DNA from: Oehlia diaphana
Taxonomy: Eukaryota > Glomeromycota > Glomeromycetes > Glomerales > Glomeraceae
Assembly: GCA_003833135.1 (NCBI GenBank)
Contig: QZLH01000040.1
Location: forward strand, 40,731-104,730
DNA length: 64,000 nucleotides
Reading direction: 5' to 3'
The position numbers and the translations under genes were made by a program. Under the pieces are notes generated by a model, which searched no databases, had not been told where the DNA came from, and saw only the letters and a list, made by a program, of their open reading frames with translations. Shown piece by piece: positions 1-12,445 of this stretch. Each line of letters opens with the position of its first letter. Position 1 is the stretch's first letter.

Positions 1-1591
1 CTCGGCTGCTTTCCACCTTTCAACAAGCGTCGCCTATTAATAATAAAATTATCAAAAAAAATCACCTAATTTCCGAAATTATGTTATAAAAATTTTAAGT
101 ACCATTTTCTTATTTTTGAATCCAGATGTCAGAGTTTCTTTTTCCTTTTTTCGTTTCTTCTCGCTTGTGGGTTGTACTCCCAGATGATGAACATTATATA
201 ACCCTAATGATTTATTAGCGCCATCTTCTTCAGAATACCCCGATTTGATGTTAACATCTTTATCACCTGTAGAATCAGATCGTGGAGGTGGAGGTGGTAA
301 AGGAGGCAATGGCGGTAGATTTTGTATAGATGTTGATGTAGAGTAAACTGAGGTTTGGTAGTGTTCATGACCTGCAGATAAAGCAAAAGAAAAAAGGAGA
401 TAAGCACTAAAAGAATCTGTAGCATATTCATGAAGACTAATCATATTGCTTGTTAAATGTTATAAAAAATTGTATACAAACTTTGATTCGGATAAGTCGA
501 TGAAACTTGATTCTAATTATATATAAGTTAAGTATGAGATAATGTATACACAACATGTATAATATGTATGAATATTAAAAGATTACCGTTTGTAAATTTA
601 TCCAATTGTAAGTCTGAGTTTCGGTTTTCCATTTACAGACCCATCCGGCAGGTGAAACTTGTTCTTTTGAACAACATATATAATAATTTAAGTTTAATCA
701 AAATCGGTTAAATTTAGCTAAATTTAATCAATTTACCTTCAACTCCAAGTAATAATCTTTCTAATCTTTCAAGAATAACTTTTTCAAAATATTGAGTGTT
801 CAAAGCCCCAACTTGCCAATCATGCATTCTAGTAGCAAATTCAATTTGATGCTTTTCAAGCTTCAAATGAGTTACCATAGGTGCAAGATTTGAAAGTCTT
901 CCATAAGCATCACGTGAACGTCCATGTAATAACGAATCCGATGGGGGAACCCTAAGTGATATATTTTGAGTAAAATCATCCTTGACACTTGTAGATTGAG
1001 AATCCATTTCACGATTGACATCTGTGGAGCTAGTTTCTTTCGAATTATTCGTTTCTTTGGAAGTACTTAATGCCAAAGAAAAGTCTGAATCAAAATTTTC
1101 CCATCGCGTTTCTCCTGTTATTTTATTATAAAAATAGTGGCATTTATTTTCATCATGCCAGTATTTTTCCCAATCACTATCCAGATTGGAAATTTGCGTT
1201 GATATTGATTCTTTTTCATTCTTAATCAATTCATCACTTGGAACCAAAGAATCGTTATGAATTGAGATTACAGGCAGGGCGTTGATTTCAGACATGAAAC
1301 TTTTCAACGCTTCTTCAATGCTATCTTCGGATTGATCGATAATTGTCGAAGAATTTTCCGGAACAGGATGGGAATGAATTGATGGTATTGTAGGTAAAGG
1401 AGGAGTTGGTTTCGGACTGTTCTTTTCTAGAACAGAAACGGGCTGAGAATGTTCTCCGTTTGGTTCCTCTTTTAAAAACGTTTATAAGTCATTTCTTGTT
1501 CAATAAAATTAACCCATCACTTCCCAGCACACCACTAACTCACGAAGAACTTGTTTATCGCCAACCGGTTTATTATCTTATTTTCTTTGTT

Positions 1592-1641
<50 letters not shown>

Positions 1642-1961
1642 TTTATCATAACAAAAAAGTTGATATAATTTAATACTCTCAAGAATAGCTAAGCCTACCA
1701 AGCTGTGAATTTGAAACTTGCTCCTCAATATCTTCATCACTCTCACTATAATCTCCAAGTAGTCCTTGTAATACGTTTTTTGTTTCTTCTTGTTTTCTTG
1801 CTTCATCAGCAGCTATTTTTAAAAAGCGTTTATTAGAAGGAATGAACTTACGTATTATCACTTATAAACTGATCGATACCTTTATTCTTTGCTCGAATGG
1901 AAGAAATTGGGTGATCTAGTTGCAGTAATTGCCGTCTTCTTGTAACGTCTCTCCGTTCCAT
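1..1961 (-). CDS. WW-domain protein, FNBP4-like (3' end outside window)
   Basis: Five exons can be read, with a sixth running off the left edge: 1880-1961, 1699-1812, 738-1468, 587-663, 103-371, then GCGACG... from about position 34. The start ATG at 1961 opens with MERRDVTRRRQLLQL. Exon 3 carries a clear WW domain (WEKYWHDENKCHYFYNKITG ... RWENF). Exon 4 begins a second WW-like segment (PAGWVCKWKTETQTYNW). Exon 5 has a proline run (LPPLPPLPPPPP) and a basic KKRKKEKE tract, then the last exon reads ATLVERWKAAE. Two WW modules around a proline-rich region followed by a K-M-x-x-L-V-x-x-W motif fit formin-binding protein 4; the role is probably as a nuclear or splicing-associated scaffold, by family only. 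Odd points: intron 2 holds a 45-T run (1593-1637, plus strand), and the exon 4/5 junction is one base out of phase with the obvious reading frame of exon 5, so that junction is uncertain or the sequence has an indel. Confidence 0.75.
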
Positions 1962-2138
1962 GGTGCATTTAACATGATTTTTTGTGTTTAAGAATTAAAA
2001 GTTTAGCTGTCAAAATTGTCCCAATTTTAGAATTCACTGTGACACCATTGCATAATATAACGCACGTGATACTAAAGTTATTTTTATTGATGACAACCAG
2101 CTATCTTCTTTCTTTCCCAACAATCGAAGTTCTTATAA
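1962..2138. promoter_or_regulatory. Shared head-to-head promoter region
   Basis: The 177 bp between the two divergent start codons (1961 minus, 2139 plus) must hold both 5' leaders and promoters. It is less AT-extreme than the later intergenic DNA and contains CACGTG at about 2063-2068. No TATA box placed convincingly for either gene was seen. Bidirectional use is inferred from layout only. Confidence 0.45.
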
Positions 2139-5100
2139 ATGGCCTGCCCACATATTTCGAGTGCGAGTCTAGTAGCAAATTCTACTCAAGTTCACAAAGA
2201 AGAGTGTACGCTTTGTTTTGATTCGCAGGTATAACAAATTGGTAATTAACTACTCAGAGGAATTTGTTTAATTTTAGTTCATTTATAGGATTTGGCGCCA
2301 GGCATCGATGTTTGTTTAACTTGTTTTAATGCGGGCTGCGATAGTCCTGACCGTAAACATGCTCAAGTCCATTATCGAAAGACAAATCATCCTCTAGTTT
2401 TAAACATTTATCGTTTGCTAAAAGATAAGCCAAAAAGAGTAAGTTTGTTTGGTACCTTTTCTGTAATTCGTGATATTACTGATATTGTTTTAATTTATAG
2501 GCGGATGCAACTGAAGAACCACCTCAAAAAATTAGTAAGCTCGCGATTGTACCGGAATCTGACAAAGACAAATATGAATTTGTTACGAAAGTAAAATGTT
2601 ATGCATGTGGTGGCGCAGAAATCGATAAAAGCCTTGGAAATGTAACCTTTTTATTAAAAATTTGTTTCCTTTTTTTGAAATGTTTAAACCATTGACTCAA
2701 AATTGAAAAATTGAATAATTTCAAAATGTAGTTACCTATCGTGATTGATTCGGTCATGACATCATTATCTGCTTCAAGACAGTCTGAAATAAAAGCGTGG
2801 GAGGAAGAAATTACCGCATGTGATCATATACAAAATTTAGTGCAGAATCCTCCAAAAAAATTAGAATCACAAGGTGAATTCAATGTTGTTATTGTTTATT
2901 TTTCATTTTGGTAGGTATAATTATTATTACTATAATATTAATCATGCGATTATGTTTTATAATAATAGCCTTAGCACATTGTAATGATTGTGATTTAAAG
3001 GAGAATCTCTGGCTTTGTTTGGTTTGTGGTAATCTTGGCTGTGGACGACAACAATATGGTGGAGTAGGTGGAAATGGGCATGGGTTAGCCCATTTTGATC
3101 AAACTAAACATCCAATATCTTGTAAACTCGGAACAATTACTCCAGAAGGAACAGCAGGTATAATTTGTCCGAAAAAATTTTGTTCATAATTTGTGATTAA
3201 ATATAGTTTCTTACTTTACATTTCCCACAGATATTTATTGCTATTTGTGTAATGACTCAAAATTGGATCCTCTTTTGGGGAAACATCTGGCTAATTTTGG
3301 AATAAACGTCGAATCACAACAGAAAACTGAAAAGAACTTAACAGAGTTGGTGCGAATTATCTTTGTTATTTTTTTTGCTTTGTTGTTTATGGACATACTT
3401 TAATTTATTATTTGATTTTTTTCTAGCAACTTGAACAAAATCTACAATTTGACTTTAGCATGGTTACTGAGGATGGAAAAGAACTAGAGAAATTATTTGG
3501 TCCTGGCTATACTGGTCTTAAAAATTTGGGAAATAGGTATGAGCTTATAACAAATTATATTTGTGAATAAATGATGGTATTCATAAACTAACAAAGCATT
3601 AATGGGAATAGTTGTTATATGGCTTCTGTTCTACAAGTCATTTTCTCTTTGGATGCATTTCAACAAAGGTATGCAGAATTAGCTAATTTGAAATTTTTTT
3701 TTTTTTAATTTTATCATTTAAAACTAAAAAGCAATTAAAAAAAGATATTATCCAACTGCGATGGAGCATCATTCACAATGTTTGCTAGAACCAGCAAATT
3801 GTCTTCAATGTCAATTATCCAAGTTGGCAGATGGTTTGTTGAGTGGTCGATATTCTCAGGCTGTCCAGACAAATGAAACAGAAAGTGAAACCCCTGGGCA
3901 AGATGGTATCACACCTGCTATGTTTAAAACGTTAATTGGAAAAGGTCATGAAGAATTTGCCACTATGCGACAGCAGGTTGGAAGAGATTATATATTATTA
4001 AATTTTAATGTGACTAGTTAAAACTTTATTATCTTATTTATGCATCAGGATGCTTTTGAATTCTTTCAACATCTCATTACAACGATTGAGAGAAAAGAGC
4101 TTAATAATTCAGAAAGTGACCCAACTAAGATTTTTAAGTTTACAATACAGCAACGTTTACAGTGTTTAGATTGTAAACGGGTGCGTTATAGTAACAATAA
4201 TGAATCAAATATATCAATTCCTGTGCCAGCGCGTAAAATTAAATCTGCGGAAGAAGGTTCTGAAGAAAGTTATGAGCCCGTAACTTTTGAAACATGTTTA
4301 GAATCTTTTACAGCAGATTCTATGATTGAATATTTATGTCCATTTTGCAATAAGAAAACTCATGCTGCCACGTAAAGTATCATGATTTCTTGAACCTTTA
4401 TTTTTCATTATTATCATTAACTTATTTGGATTTGTTTGTTTCAGAAATATGAGATTTGTAACATTTCCCGAGGTTTTAATGGTTCAGACACGAAGATTTG
4501 AAGTTGAAAATTGGGTTCCTCGCAAAATTAGTAAGATATACTATGACTCACATTATTAGCTATGTCTAAGCAATAAATAATCTTATTAAATAATATTTTA
4601 GGTGTCCCTATTCTTTTTGACAAAGAAATTATAAACTTTGATAAATATATTGCTCATGGAAAACAAGAAAATGAGGAATCTTTACCTGAGGAAACCCCTG
4701 ATGGTTTGTGTGTGATGTTTTTATGTTCGAGTTACTATGGGAGAAGTATTTGTTTTTAATTTTTTAATTTGAAATTATCTCAGAACCTACCTTTGATAAA
4801 GTGGCTCTTGATCAATTACTCATGATGGGATTTCCTGAAACCAGGTGTAAGAAGGCTTTGATCGCTACTGGAAATAATGGAGCTGAAATAGCTATGAATT
4901 GGTTATTTCAACATATGGATGATCCAGGTAATAATCCACTTATTTCTAATGAAAGAAATTTTTACTGATAATTTTTTATCTTGAAGATAATATTGATATA
5001 TCGGGACCTTCTGAAGCTGATATCACTAAGTTAACAGACATGGGATTCTCTCAAAATCGGGCCAAAAAAGCTTTAGGAGAAACAGTCTGCATCCTTTTAT

Positions 5101-5530
5101 TTCTGTTAGTTTAAATTGACATTTTATTTCTTATTTATTTACATTTATTTTTTCTTGTAGAATAATAGTGTTGAAAGAGCTATTGAATGGCTATTTAGTC
5201 ATGAAGATTCAAACGAAGGTTTATCTCTACAATCCAGTCACAATGGTAATGGTGCTTTCGGAGGCAAGTATTAATTTTTTTTAAAAAAAGATCTTTAATT
5301 AGATTCAGCAATTAATTTATTTTTAATCTTCTTTTTCAGACTCAAAATTACCTGCAAATTATCAATTACATAGTGTTATTTCTCATAAAGGTACATCATT
5401 ACATTGTGGTCATTATGTAGCCCACGTCTACAAAGACCAACAATGGGTTTTGTACAATGATAACAAAGTAGTTAAAGCAACTCAACCCCCTTTAGAAGAA
5501 GCTTATATTTATATTTTGCGTAGGATTTAA
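2139..5530 (+). CDS. Ubiquitin C-terminal hydrolase, UBP14/USP5 (isopeptidase T) type
   Basis: Sixteen exons are readable, coding for roughly 760 residues (human USP5 is 858). The start MACPHISSASLVANSTQVHK matches the family N-terminus. Domains in order: the cryptic N-terminal zinc-finger-like part (CLTCFNAGCDS), the ZnF-UBP domain (HCNDCDLKENLWLCLVCGN, GCGRQ, GHGLAHF, YCYLCND) that reads the free C-terminus of ubiquitin, and the Cys box NLGN|SCYMAS with catalytic Cys codon at 3613-3615 just after an intron. Next come QDAFEFFQHL, two CxxC-containing finger strands, two UBA domains (MGFPETRCKKAL; MGFSQNRAKKAL with its NNSVERAIEWLF helix in the next exon), and the His box HCGHYVAHV. The last codons are YILRRI then TAA. 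All key residues are present, so an active enzyme that disassembles unanchored polyubiquitin is expected. Exon 1 is 2139-2228 and exon 2 is 2289-2438. Confidence 0.93.
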
Positions 5531-6009
5531 TTATTCTAATGATTAGTAAAATAGTAATTATTTTCAATACACTTAAATAAACATTGTTGTTGAGATATTA
5601 AAATACGTAAACTAAACTGTTTATGAGTTTAGTTTAAATACCGTGAATACAATTTTTAATTTGTGTTAAATTGAGCATGCAATAATCATTATATTTATCG
5701 AAAATGGAACCTATTATGGAAATTTTATTTTATTTTAATGTAAAATGTTTCTTTACGAAACAAGAAATAACAATAAAAGAATGAATTTATTTAAGTTCAA
5801 TATTACTCGAAATTGAGATAATATTCGCACTCATTTTAAATCTTTTGAAATTTGGCTCATAAACATAATAAATATATACAATCCAGTAAATAATTTAAAT
5901 GATCCCATTAAATAATAAATATAATTCACATTACAGTGTTTAAACCTACCTGTAGCATATACTTCACACACATTCTATTTTTTTTATTTTGCAATCCTGT
6001 CATGATGTA

Positions 6010-6123
6010 CACAGTGAAATTCGATATACCGGATCATAAGTAAAATCGGAGATGATCATAACGTATAAGACAAATTTTACTAATGGAACGGATGGTGGTT
6101 GCATTATATCGAATTTCACTGTG
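6010..6123. mobile_element. Short inverted-repeat (MITE-like) element
   Basis: CACAGTGAAATTCGATATA (6010-6028) is answered by its exact reverse complement at 6105-6123, giving 19-bp perfect terminal arms around a 76-bp core. No coding capacity. A target-site duplication is not obvious, so the superfamily cannot be set; Tc1/mariner-like is possible from the CAGTG start. Confidence 0.7.
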
Positions 6124-6818
6124 TGGTACAGTTATAATTTACAGATAGTTTTTACTTTATACATTTATGCGTTGTACTGCGGTTTAATTAAATAAATAAA
6201 AATTTTCCATTAATGAATTCTGAACAGCGTGTGTAGGGTGTGTAGGTATAGTGATTCCTAACTCTAACCCAAATCTAATACTGTACTAACCCTAATGTTA
6301 GCTCCTTTAACTAGCTCTGGTACCAACTGACTTTTAAACTGTACTTCAGTTGCATACTGTAACAAAGTAGTGGAAACCACCAGGAACCCGGATAATTATA
6401 ATAGAGGCTCACATCCGATGTACAAATTAGAAATATACTGTACATAATTTTAGTTATTTAAATATACATTTTTATCATACGACTTTTTATATCCTTTTTT
6501 ATCAATAGTGTAAGCAATTGAGCAACTTGTTGCAGAAATTAGCAGTAACGAGCAATGAAAGAATTCATTATGTCTGAAGGTACAAATAATACTCTCTATC
6601 AATATGACTTATTACAAAAGTCAATACTGAAATGGGTTGTGCGTTTGAACAACCATGGTGACGCTTATTAGCAAATAGATCAAAATTTTATATTTATTCA
6701 ACATTATTAACTGACATTGTGGCAATAATCAATTGTAATTTATACTTGTAGTTGTTAACTCCTATTATGTTTGTTCATTGGTTACTCCTCTCTGAAATAA
6801 AATAAAAATAAATAAATA

Positions 6819-7066
6819 ACACACGTATGGACTTATTTACATTATTATATTACTAATACTATGTTTCAAATATTAACACATCTGATATCTCTTCTATTAC
6901 CTTATAGTTCATTAGCCAAATTAATAATACTGCTGAAAAAATCCTTCATTTACAATATCCATCATCTATAATTTTTTCAATTAAGTTATAGAAGGGGTAC
7001 TGTGGCTATTAATCCCGTATAACAGGACCTCACCCTCCAGCTACTGATAAGAGTCCATACGTGTGT
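6819..7066. mobile_element. Inverted-repeat (MITE-like) element upstream of the CysRS gene
   Basis: ACACACGTATGGACTT at 6819-6834 is mirrored by GAGTCCATACGTGTGT at 7051-7066 (15 of 16 bases pair). The 248-bp element ends 132 bp before the cysteinyl-tRNA synthetase start and could lie in its promoter. No clear target duplication. Confidence 0.55.
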
Positions 7067-7198
7067 ACATTAATAGATACCTAATTTGATGACGGATAAC
7101 TTATCATGTGATTTTAATTCAGGGTTTATAGGGTTAGGGTGTGCTGAGTTAACTGTATACATTTGATAATCAGGTGGCGGATGCATTTTCTTAGATAC

Positions 7199-10100
7199 AT
7201 GGTGAATACCAAATTCTTTGAGAATATTTTGTGGAGAAATATAAATTCTTTTCAAAATTCTGGTTATCGAAATTTTATTTACTTAAATTTTAATAGAAAA
7301 TACCTGTTTTCAACTATGTCTAGTAAAGGTCAACCAGAATGGCACGTTCCAGAAAATAAGTTGCCATTACCTACTCTTAAACTTTATAATTCACTTACAA
7401 GAAGCAAGGTGATATAGATTTTAAAGATTTTAAATTTAGTTAAATATTTGTTTGTTTATATATGAAGGATTTCATTTTTATTGAACGAAGGTTGACTTTG
7501 TTCCGAAAAATGGAAAACAAATAACTTGGTACAATTGTGGACCAACAGTTTATGATTCTTCACATATCGGTCATGCAAGGTATGAACATAAGAATTACTT
7601 CACTTTTTTTCCTTTTTGGTTAATTAATTAAATTTCTTTTTTTTAGACTATATGTAACAATAGATATTCTTCGACGTATACTTACGGATTATTTTAATTA
7701 TGATATTTTATTTGTAATGAACATTACTGATATCGATGATAAGGTATTATTAAGACATTAATTTCAAAAGTAATTTCTACCTGAATATTGTTTTTTATAA
7801 TCATGACTGATTATTTTAAATATTATTTTAATAGATCATACTTCGCGCTCGTCAAAATTACCTTTTCAATAACTTCAAATCAGAAACAAATTCTCTTAGT
7901 CAAGAATTAATAGATCAAGTTAAAGCCGCATTAAACGATTTTGCTCAAACCAAGCTTGGTGTCGCAAATAATGGACCAGCGCTTAATTTAGCTCCTTCCA
8001 AGGAGGATCCAAAATATCTTTTATATGCAAATACTTTAGTAGGTTAAACATTTATCAACTGAAAAAAAATAATATTTTTTTGAAATAATGAATTATTATT
8101 TTTACCTTTATTATTTTTTTTCTTGTTAGAGAGAAACAGTACAAACTGTTGCGTCTGCTGAATGCTCACTAGAGGACAATGATTTAAGCCAAGAGGCAGC
8201 ACATCAACTGTTGATCGGGTCTAAAGATGTTGTTCAATCATGGTTAGATAAGGAGGTATGTTAATGGTATTTTTATTATGACATTTCATTATTGCGTTAT
8301 GATAATTGTTTTAATATACTCAATAGAAAGGACATACAGTGACAGATCAGAAAGTTTTTCGCGACTTGGCCGCTTATTGGGAGAAGGATTTCATGAAAGA
8401 TATGGAATTATTAAATGTAAGAATAGATCGGTACAATTTTTAGTCATTCTATTCTCATAAAATTACATTTTTAGGTCCGACCATGTGATATTTTGACTCG
8501 AGTTAGCGAATATGTTCCTGAAATAGTAGAATATGTAAAAAAAATAATTGAAAATGGTTATGGTTATGCAGTGGATGGATCTGTCTATTTTGATACAAAA
8601 GCATTTGACGCTAAGGACGCGCATAATTATGCCAAATTGCAACCGTGGTCTGCTGGGAATGAAGGTTTAATTGAAGAAGGTGAAGGCAGTTTAGGAAGCA
8701 AATTGTTAGGAAAGAAAAACAAGAGTGATTTTGCTTTGTGGAAAAAAAGTAAACCTGGGGAACCATCATGGGAGTCTCCGTGGGGTCCGGTAAGTATATA
8801 AATTATTTGCAAGAATATTTTCTTTAACAAAATTTTTGTAACGCTTTTATAAATTAGGGACGACCTGGTTGGCATATAGAGTGTTCTGCGATGGCTAGGT
8901 ATAAATATAATATCTTTCATCAATTCCTGATAATTTAAATTTAAGTTACTTTCGGTAATTTTAGTGAAATTCTTGGAGAAAATATGGATATCCATTCTGG
9001 AGGAATTGATTTGGCCTTCCCGCATCATGATAACGAGTTAGCCCAATCTGAGGTAAGATGTAATATTGTTTATTATTGTTGAATTCTCATCATAATTTTA
9101 ATATCATTAATATAGGCCTATCATGGATGTGAACAATGGGTTAATTATTTTATTCATGTTGGACATTTACATGTTGAAGGTCAAAAAATGAGCAAGTCGT
9201 TGAAGAATTTCATTACAATTCGGGTAAGAATTTTAAATTCGTATGTTCTAGTATATATGAAATGTATTAATAATGACTCAATGAAACATAGCAAGCATTA
9301 GAGAAGTATACGCCTAGGCAATTAAGATTATGCTTCCTTCTTCACCAATGGGATTCTAAACTTGATTTTAAAGAGAGTAGTATGGTTGAAGTCAAGAACG
9401 TTGAATCTATTTTAAATGTATTTATATTTTTTTTTTTTAATTATTTTGATCCATTATCTCACTGAGTTTTCTATTAGAATTTCTTTATCAACACAAAAGC
9501 TCTTTTGAATGAACATAAACATAACGCTTATGAATCAGATGGAACACATCGGTATCGAAATCCCGAAAAAGAAATAATAAGTCTGTATGTGAGCCAGGTT
9601 TATGTTACTATTTTTTTTTTTTTTTAGTAAAAAAAAAAGTATTATAGCGATCTCCCCCTCTTTCATATAGTCTTCGCGAAAAACAAGTAGCAATCCACAC
9701 GGCCCTTTGTGATTCAATAAATACACCAGCTGCTATGTCTGAGTTAATGGAGTTAATTACCAACGCCAATATTTATTTATCTAATGGAAGAAACAATATC
9801 AATGTCTATGTACTTGAAAATGTTGCAAAATATGTTACAAAAATGTTAAGAATTTTCGGTGTTGTAGGAAATTCCGCATTGGAAGAAATCGGCTTTGGAG
9901 TATCAGAACAGCAAAATATTGGAAATGTAAGTTTATTTTAAGTGATTTTTATAAGTTGTTTTTGACATTTAACTTATATAAATTTTTATAGACGGAAGAT
10001 ATTGTCCTTCCATATTTAAGGATTTTGTCGGGTTTTCGTGATAATGTTCGTGATCTTGCTAGACAAGAAAGGGATCACAGTGAATTTTTGGTATTAAGTG

Positions 10101-10600
10101 ATAAATTAAGAGATGTAGATTTGGTAGAATTAGGTGTATCATTGGACGACCAGGAAGATGGCAAAGCTTTGGTAAAGCTAGTAGATAAGAATGAACTAAT
10201 TAAAGCGAGAGAAGCAAAACTTAGAGCTCAAGCAGAGAAGGCTGCTAGAAAAGAAGAAATTGCAAAAGCCAAAGAAGAAGAGAGACAAAAACGATTGGAA
10301 AAGGGTAAAATAGCTGCTGAGGACATGTTCAAGGATGTAAAAGACGAAGATCAGAAAAATGCTTATTCCGCATTTGATGAACAGGTAATGTTGGCAAGAT
10401 GATAAACATAAAAGTTCTCATTTGCAAACTAACTATATTTTATTTTATTAAAGGGAATTCCAACACTCGATGGACAAGGACAAGAACTTCCTAAGAGTAG
10501 AATTAAGAAATTAAAGAAGGAATGGGAAGCACAAAAGAAATTACATGCAGAATATTTAGTTTGGGTGGCTGACAATAAAGAACCTACCAATACTGAATAA
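7199..10600 (+). CDS. Cysteinyl-tRNA synthetase, probably dual cytosolic/mitochondrial
   Basis: About 15 exons code for roughly 780 residues. Class I synthetase signatures are in order: the first zinc-ligand region ([18 protein letters not shown]) with [46 protein letters not shown]; and KMSKSLKNF. The C-terminus is a long charged helix ([19 protein letters not shown]) and basic tail, typical of eukaryotic cytosolic CysRS. Charges tRNA-Cys with cysteine using ATP. The first ATG (7199) gives an extension rich in N, F, R and K that looks like a mitochondrial presequence ([18 protein letters not shown]). A second in-frame ATG at 7316 ([20 protein letters not shown]) matches a normal cytosolic start. 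One gene making both forms by alternative starts is inferred. Stop TAA at 10598-10600. Confidence 0.94.
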
Positions 10601-10780
10601 TAAAAATTTTACTTTTATTTAACAAAATCATAAGCCAATAAAATACATCGTATAAATAATGAAATTTGTGATTGAACTTGCTTATACGGAATCACGTGAT
10701 ATTGATTCAGCCCGTGACACAATGCTAAATATAAAATATAAATTAAAAAATTACAAAGAAAAAATTTTTTCGCTTCAAAT

Positions 10781-12445
10781 ATGGCAGCAGAAGCAAGAAA
10801 GGCTTTGGAGGTGTGAAAATAGTGTTTTAGTTTCTTCTGTTGTGAATAAAAATTTACAAAATTTATGACTATAATTTTATGAAGGCTTTAATGGGCGCCG
10901 AGGCGCTAGGTGGTGTTCCAGATCATATGAAATACGATGACGATAAAGTTTGTCGAAATTACCTTTGTGGACTTTGTCCACATGACCTTTTCACGTAAGG
11001 AGCTTTTCTAGAATAATTGAACACGAGTTATAACAGTTTATTTTTTAAATTGTCTAACACGATTGCAATTCGTATTCCAATTATTTTATGTAAACAGTAA
11101 TACGGTTAATATTAAATTAATGATAATTAAATGTAATTCATTTAATTCTCATCCGATTGTAATTAATATATTTTATCATGTAGAAAATGGATCTTGGAGC
11201 ATGTCCAAAAATGCATTCAGAAAGGTTAAAATCCGAATATGAAGAAGCGAAAAAAAGAAAGGAATGTGATTATGAAGCTGAATTTGAACGGAATCTTGCC
11301 AATTTTGTTGCAGATTGCGATCGTAAAATTGCAAGTGCACAAAAACGTTTAGACAAAACTCCAGAAGATAGCGCTAAGGTCACACAATTAGTATGTATGA
11401 ATTAATATTTATCTCATCTGATCTTCCTGTAAATTTAAAATTCTTATTCTTATATTTCTGATAGACAAAAGAGATCGAAAGTTTAGCAACCGAAATATCG
11501 GAATTAACTAAAGAAGTAGAAGTTCTTGGTAAATATGATATAATTGATAATTTGGAGACAATTTTAATTCAATTTATTACTAATAAGACATATACCGTCA
11601 ATTATTAGGTGAAGAGGGTAAAGTTACTGAATCAATTAAATTATTACAAGATGTAGATGCCAAAAAAGTTATAAAAACAGAGAAAGAGGTTAGCGTAATC
11701 ATCATTTAAATCGATTTGTTAAATTTATTTAACGATAGTTTCTTTTAAATAGAAAGAGCTTAAAAGTTCAGCAGAAGGTAGTGGTCCATCACAACAACAA
11801 AAGTTGCGCGTTTGTGAAGTGTGTAGTGCTTATTTGTCTATATTTGATTCGGATAGACGGTATGATTAGAATTCGAAATTTTGAATGAGATTCATAGTAT
11901 TATTATAATAACTAATTTTATGATTAATTCACACAATAGATTAGCTGACCATTTTGGCGGAAAGGTTTTAAAATACTTGAATATTTTTTTTTTTCTCCGC
12001 ATTTAATTTTATTTTGTTTTATTTATTTATTTATTTATTTTCAAATTTAGATGCATCTTGGATATTTAAAAATACGAGATTTGTTAAAAGAACTTAAGGA
12101 AAAGAATAAGGATCGTGGTAATGACATAAGAGAGGGAAGAAGCTACCATGATCGTGACCGTGACCGAGAGCGAGACCGTGACCGAGACCGTGATAGGGGT
12201 TATGATCGCGACCGACATAGAGACTACCGTGGTGGACGCTATGACTAGTATGTTAATATATTATTTACTATTTACTCGAACCTATAAAGTTTTCAAATAA
12301 TAAAAATAATAATAAAATTTCTTATATTTGTATTATTAGTGATCGACGTTCTTCATACGATAGACGTTCCCGATCAAGATCACCGGATAGACGAGGAAGT
12401 TATAGCAGGAGACGTTCACGTTCTCCAACAAGGAGGAGACATTGA
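10781..12445 (+). CDS. LUC7-like U1 snRNP splicing factor
   Basis: Starts only 180 bp after the synthetase stop: MAAEARKALE, then ALMGAEALGGVPDHMKYDDD and VCRNYLCGLCPHDLFT-KMDLGACPKMHS (first CCCH zinc finger). A coiled coil follows (SERLKSEYEEAKKRKECDY onwards), then the second finger (LRVCEVCSAYLSIFDSDRRLADHFGGKMHLGY). The C-terminus is an RD/RS-type tail (DRDRDRERDRDRDRDRG, then RRSRSRSPDRRG) and TGA at 12443-12445. Nine or ten exons. LUC7 proteins sit in the U1 snRNP and affect 5' splice-site choice, relevant in a genome with so many short introns. The D/R dipeptide tail in place of pure RS is common in fungal and metazoan Luc7-like proteins. Confidence 0.93.

Larger units (their letters stand above)
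5531..7198. other. Intergenic, AT-rich with MITE-like elements
   Basis: No coding signal was found on either strand. The stretch holds the 3' region of the ubiquitin hydrolase and two inverted-repeat elements listed separately (6010-6123 and 6819-7066). Between them is a less AT-rich patch (about 6222-6420) with scattered CTAACCC-like words that looks like eroded repeat DNA. Confidence 0.5.

Noticed and set aside
1406..1651. Plus-strand 81-codon frame ending in poly-Phe
   Set aside because: It overlaps the FNBP4-like exon on the other strand and runs through the 45-T tract.
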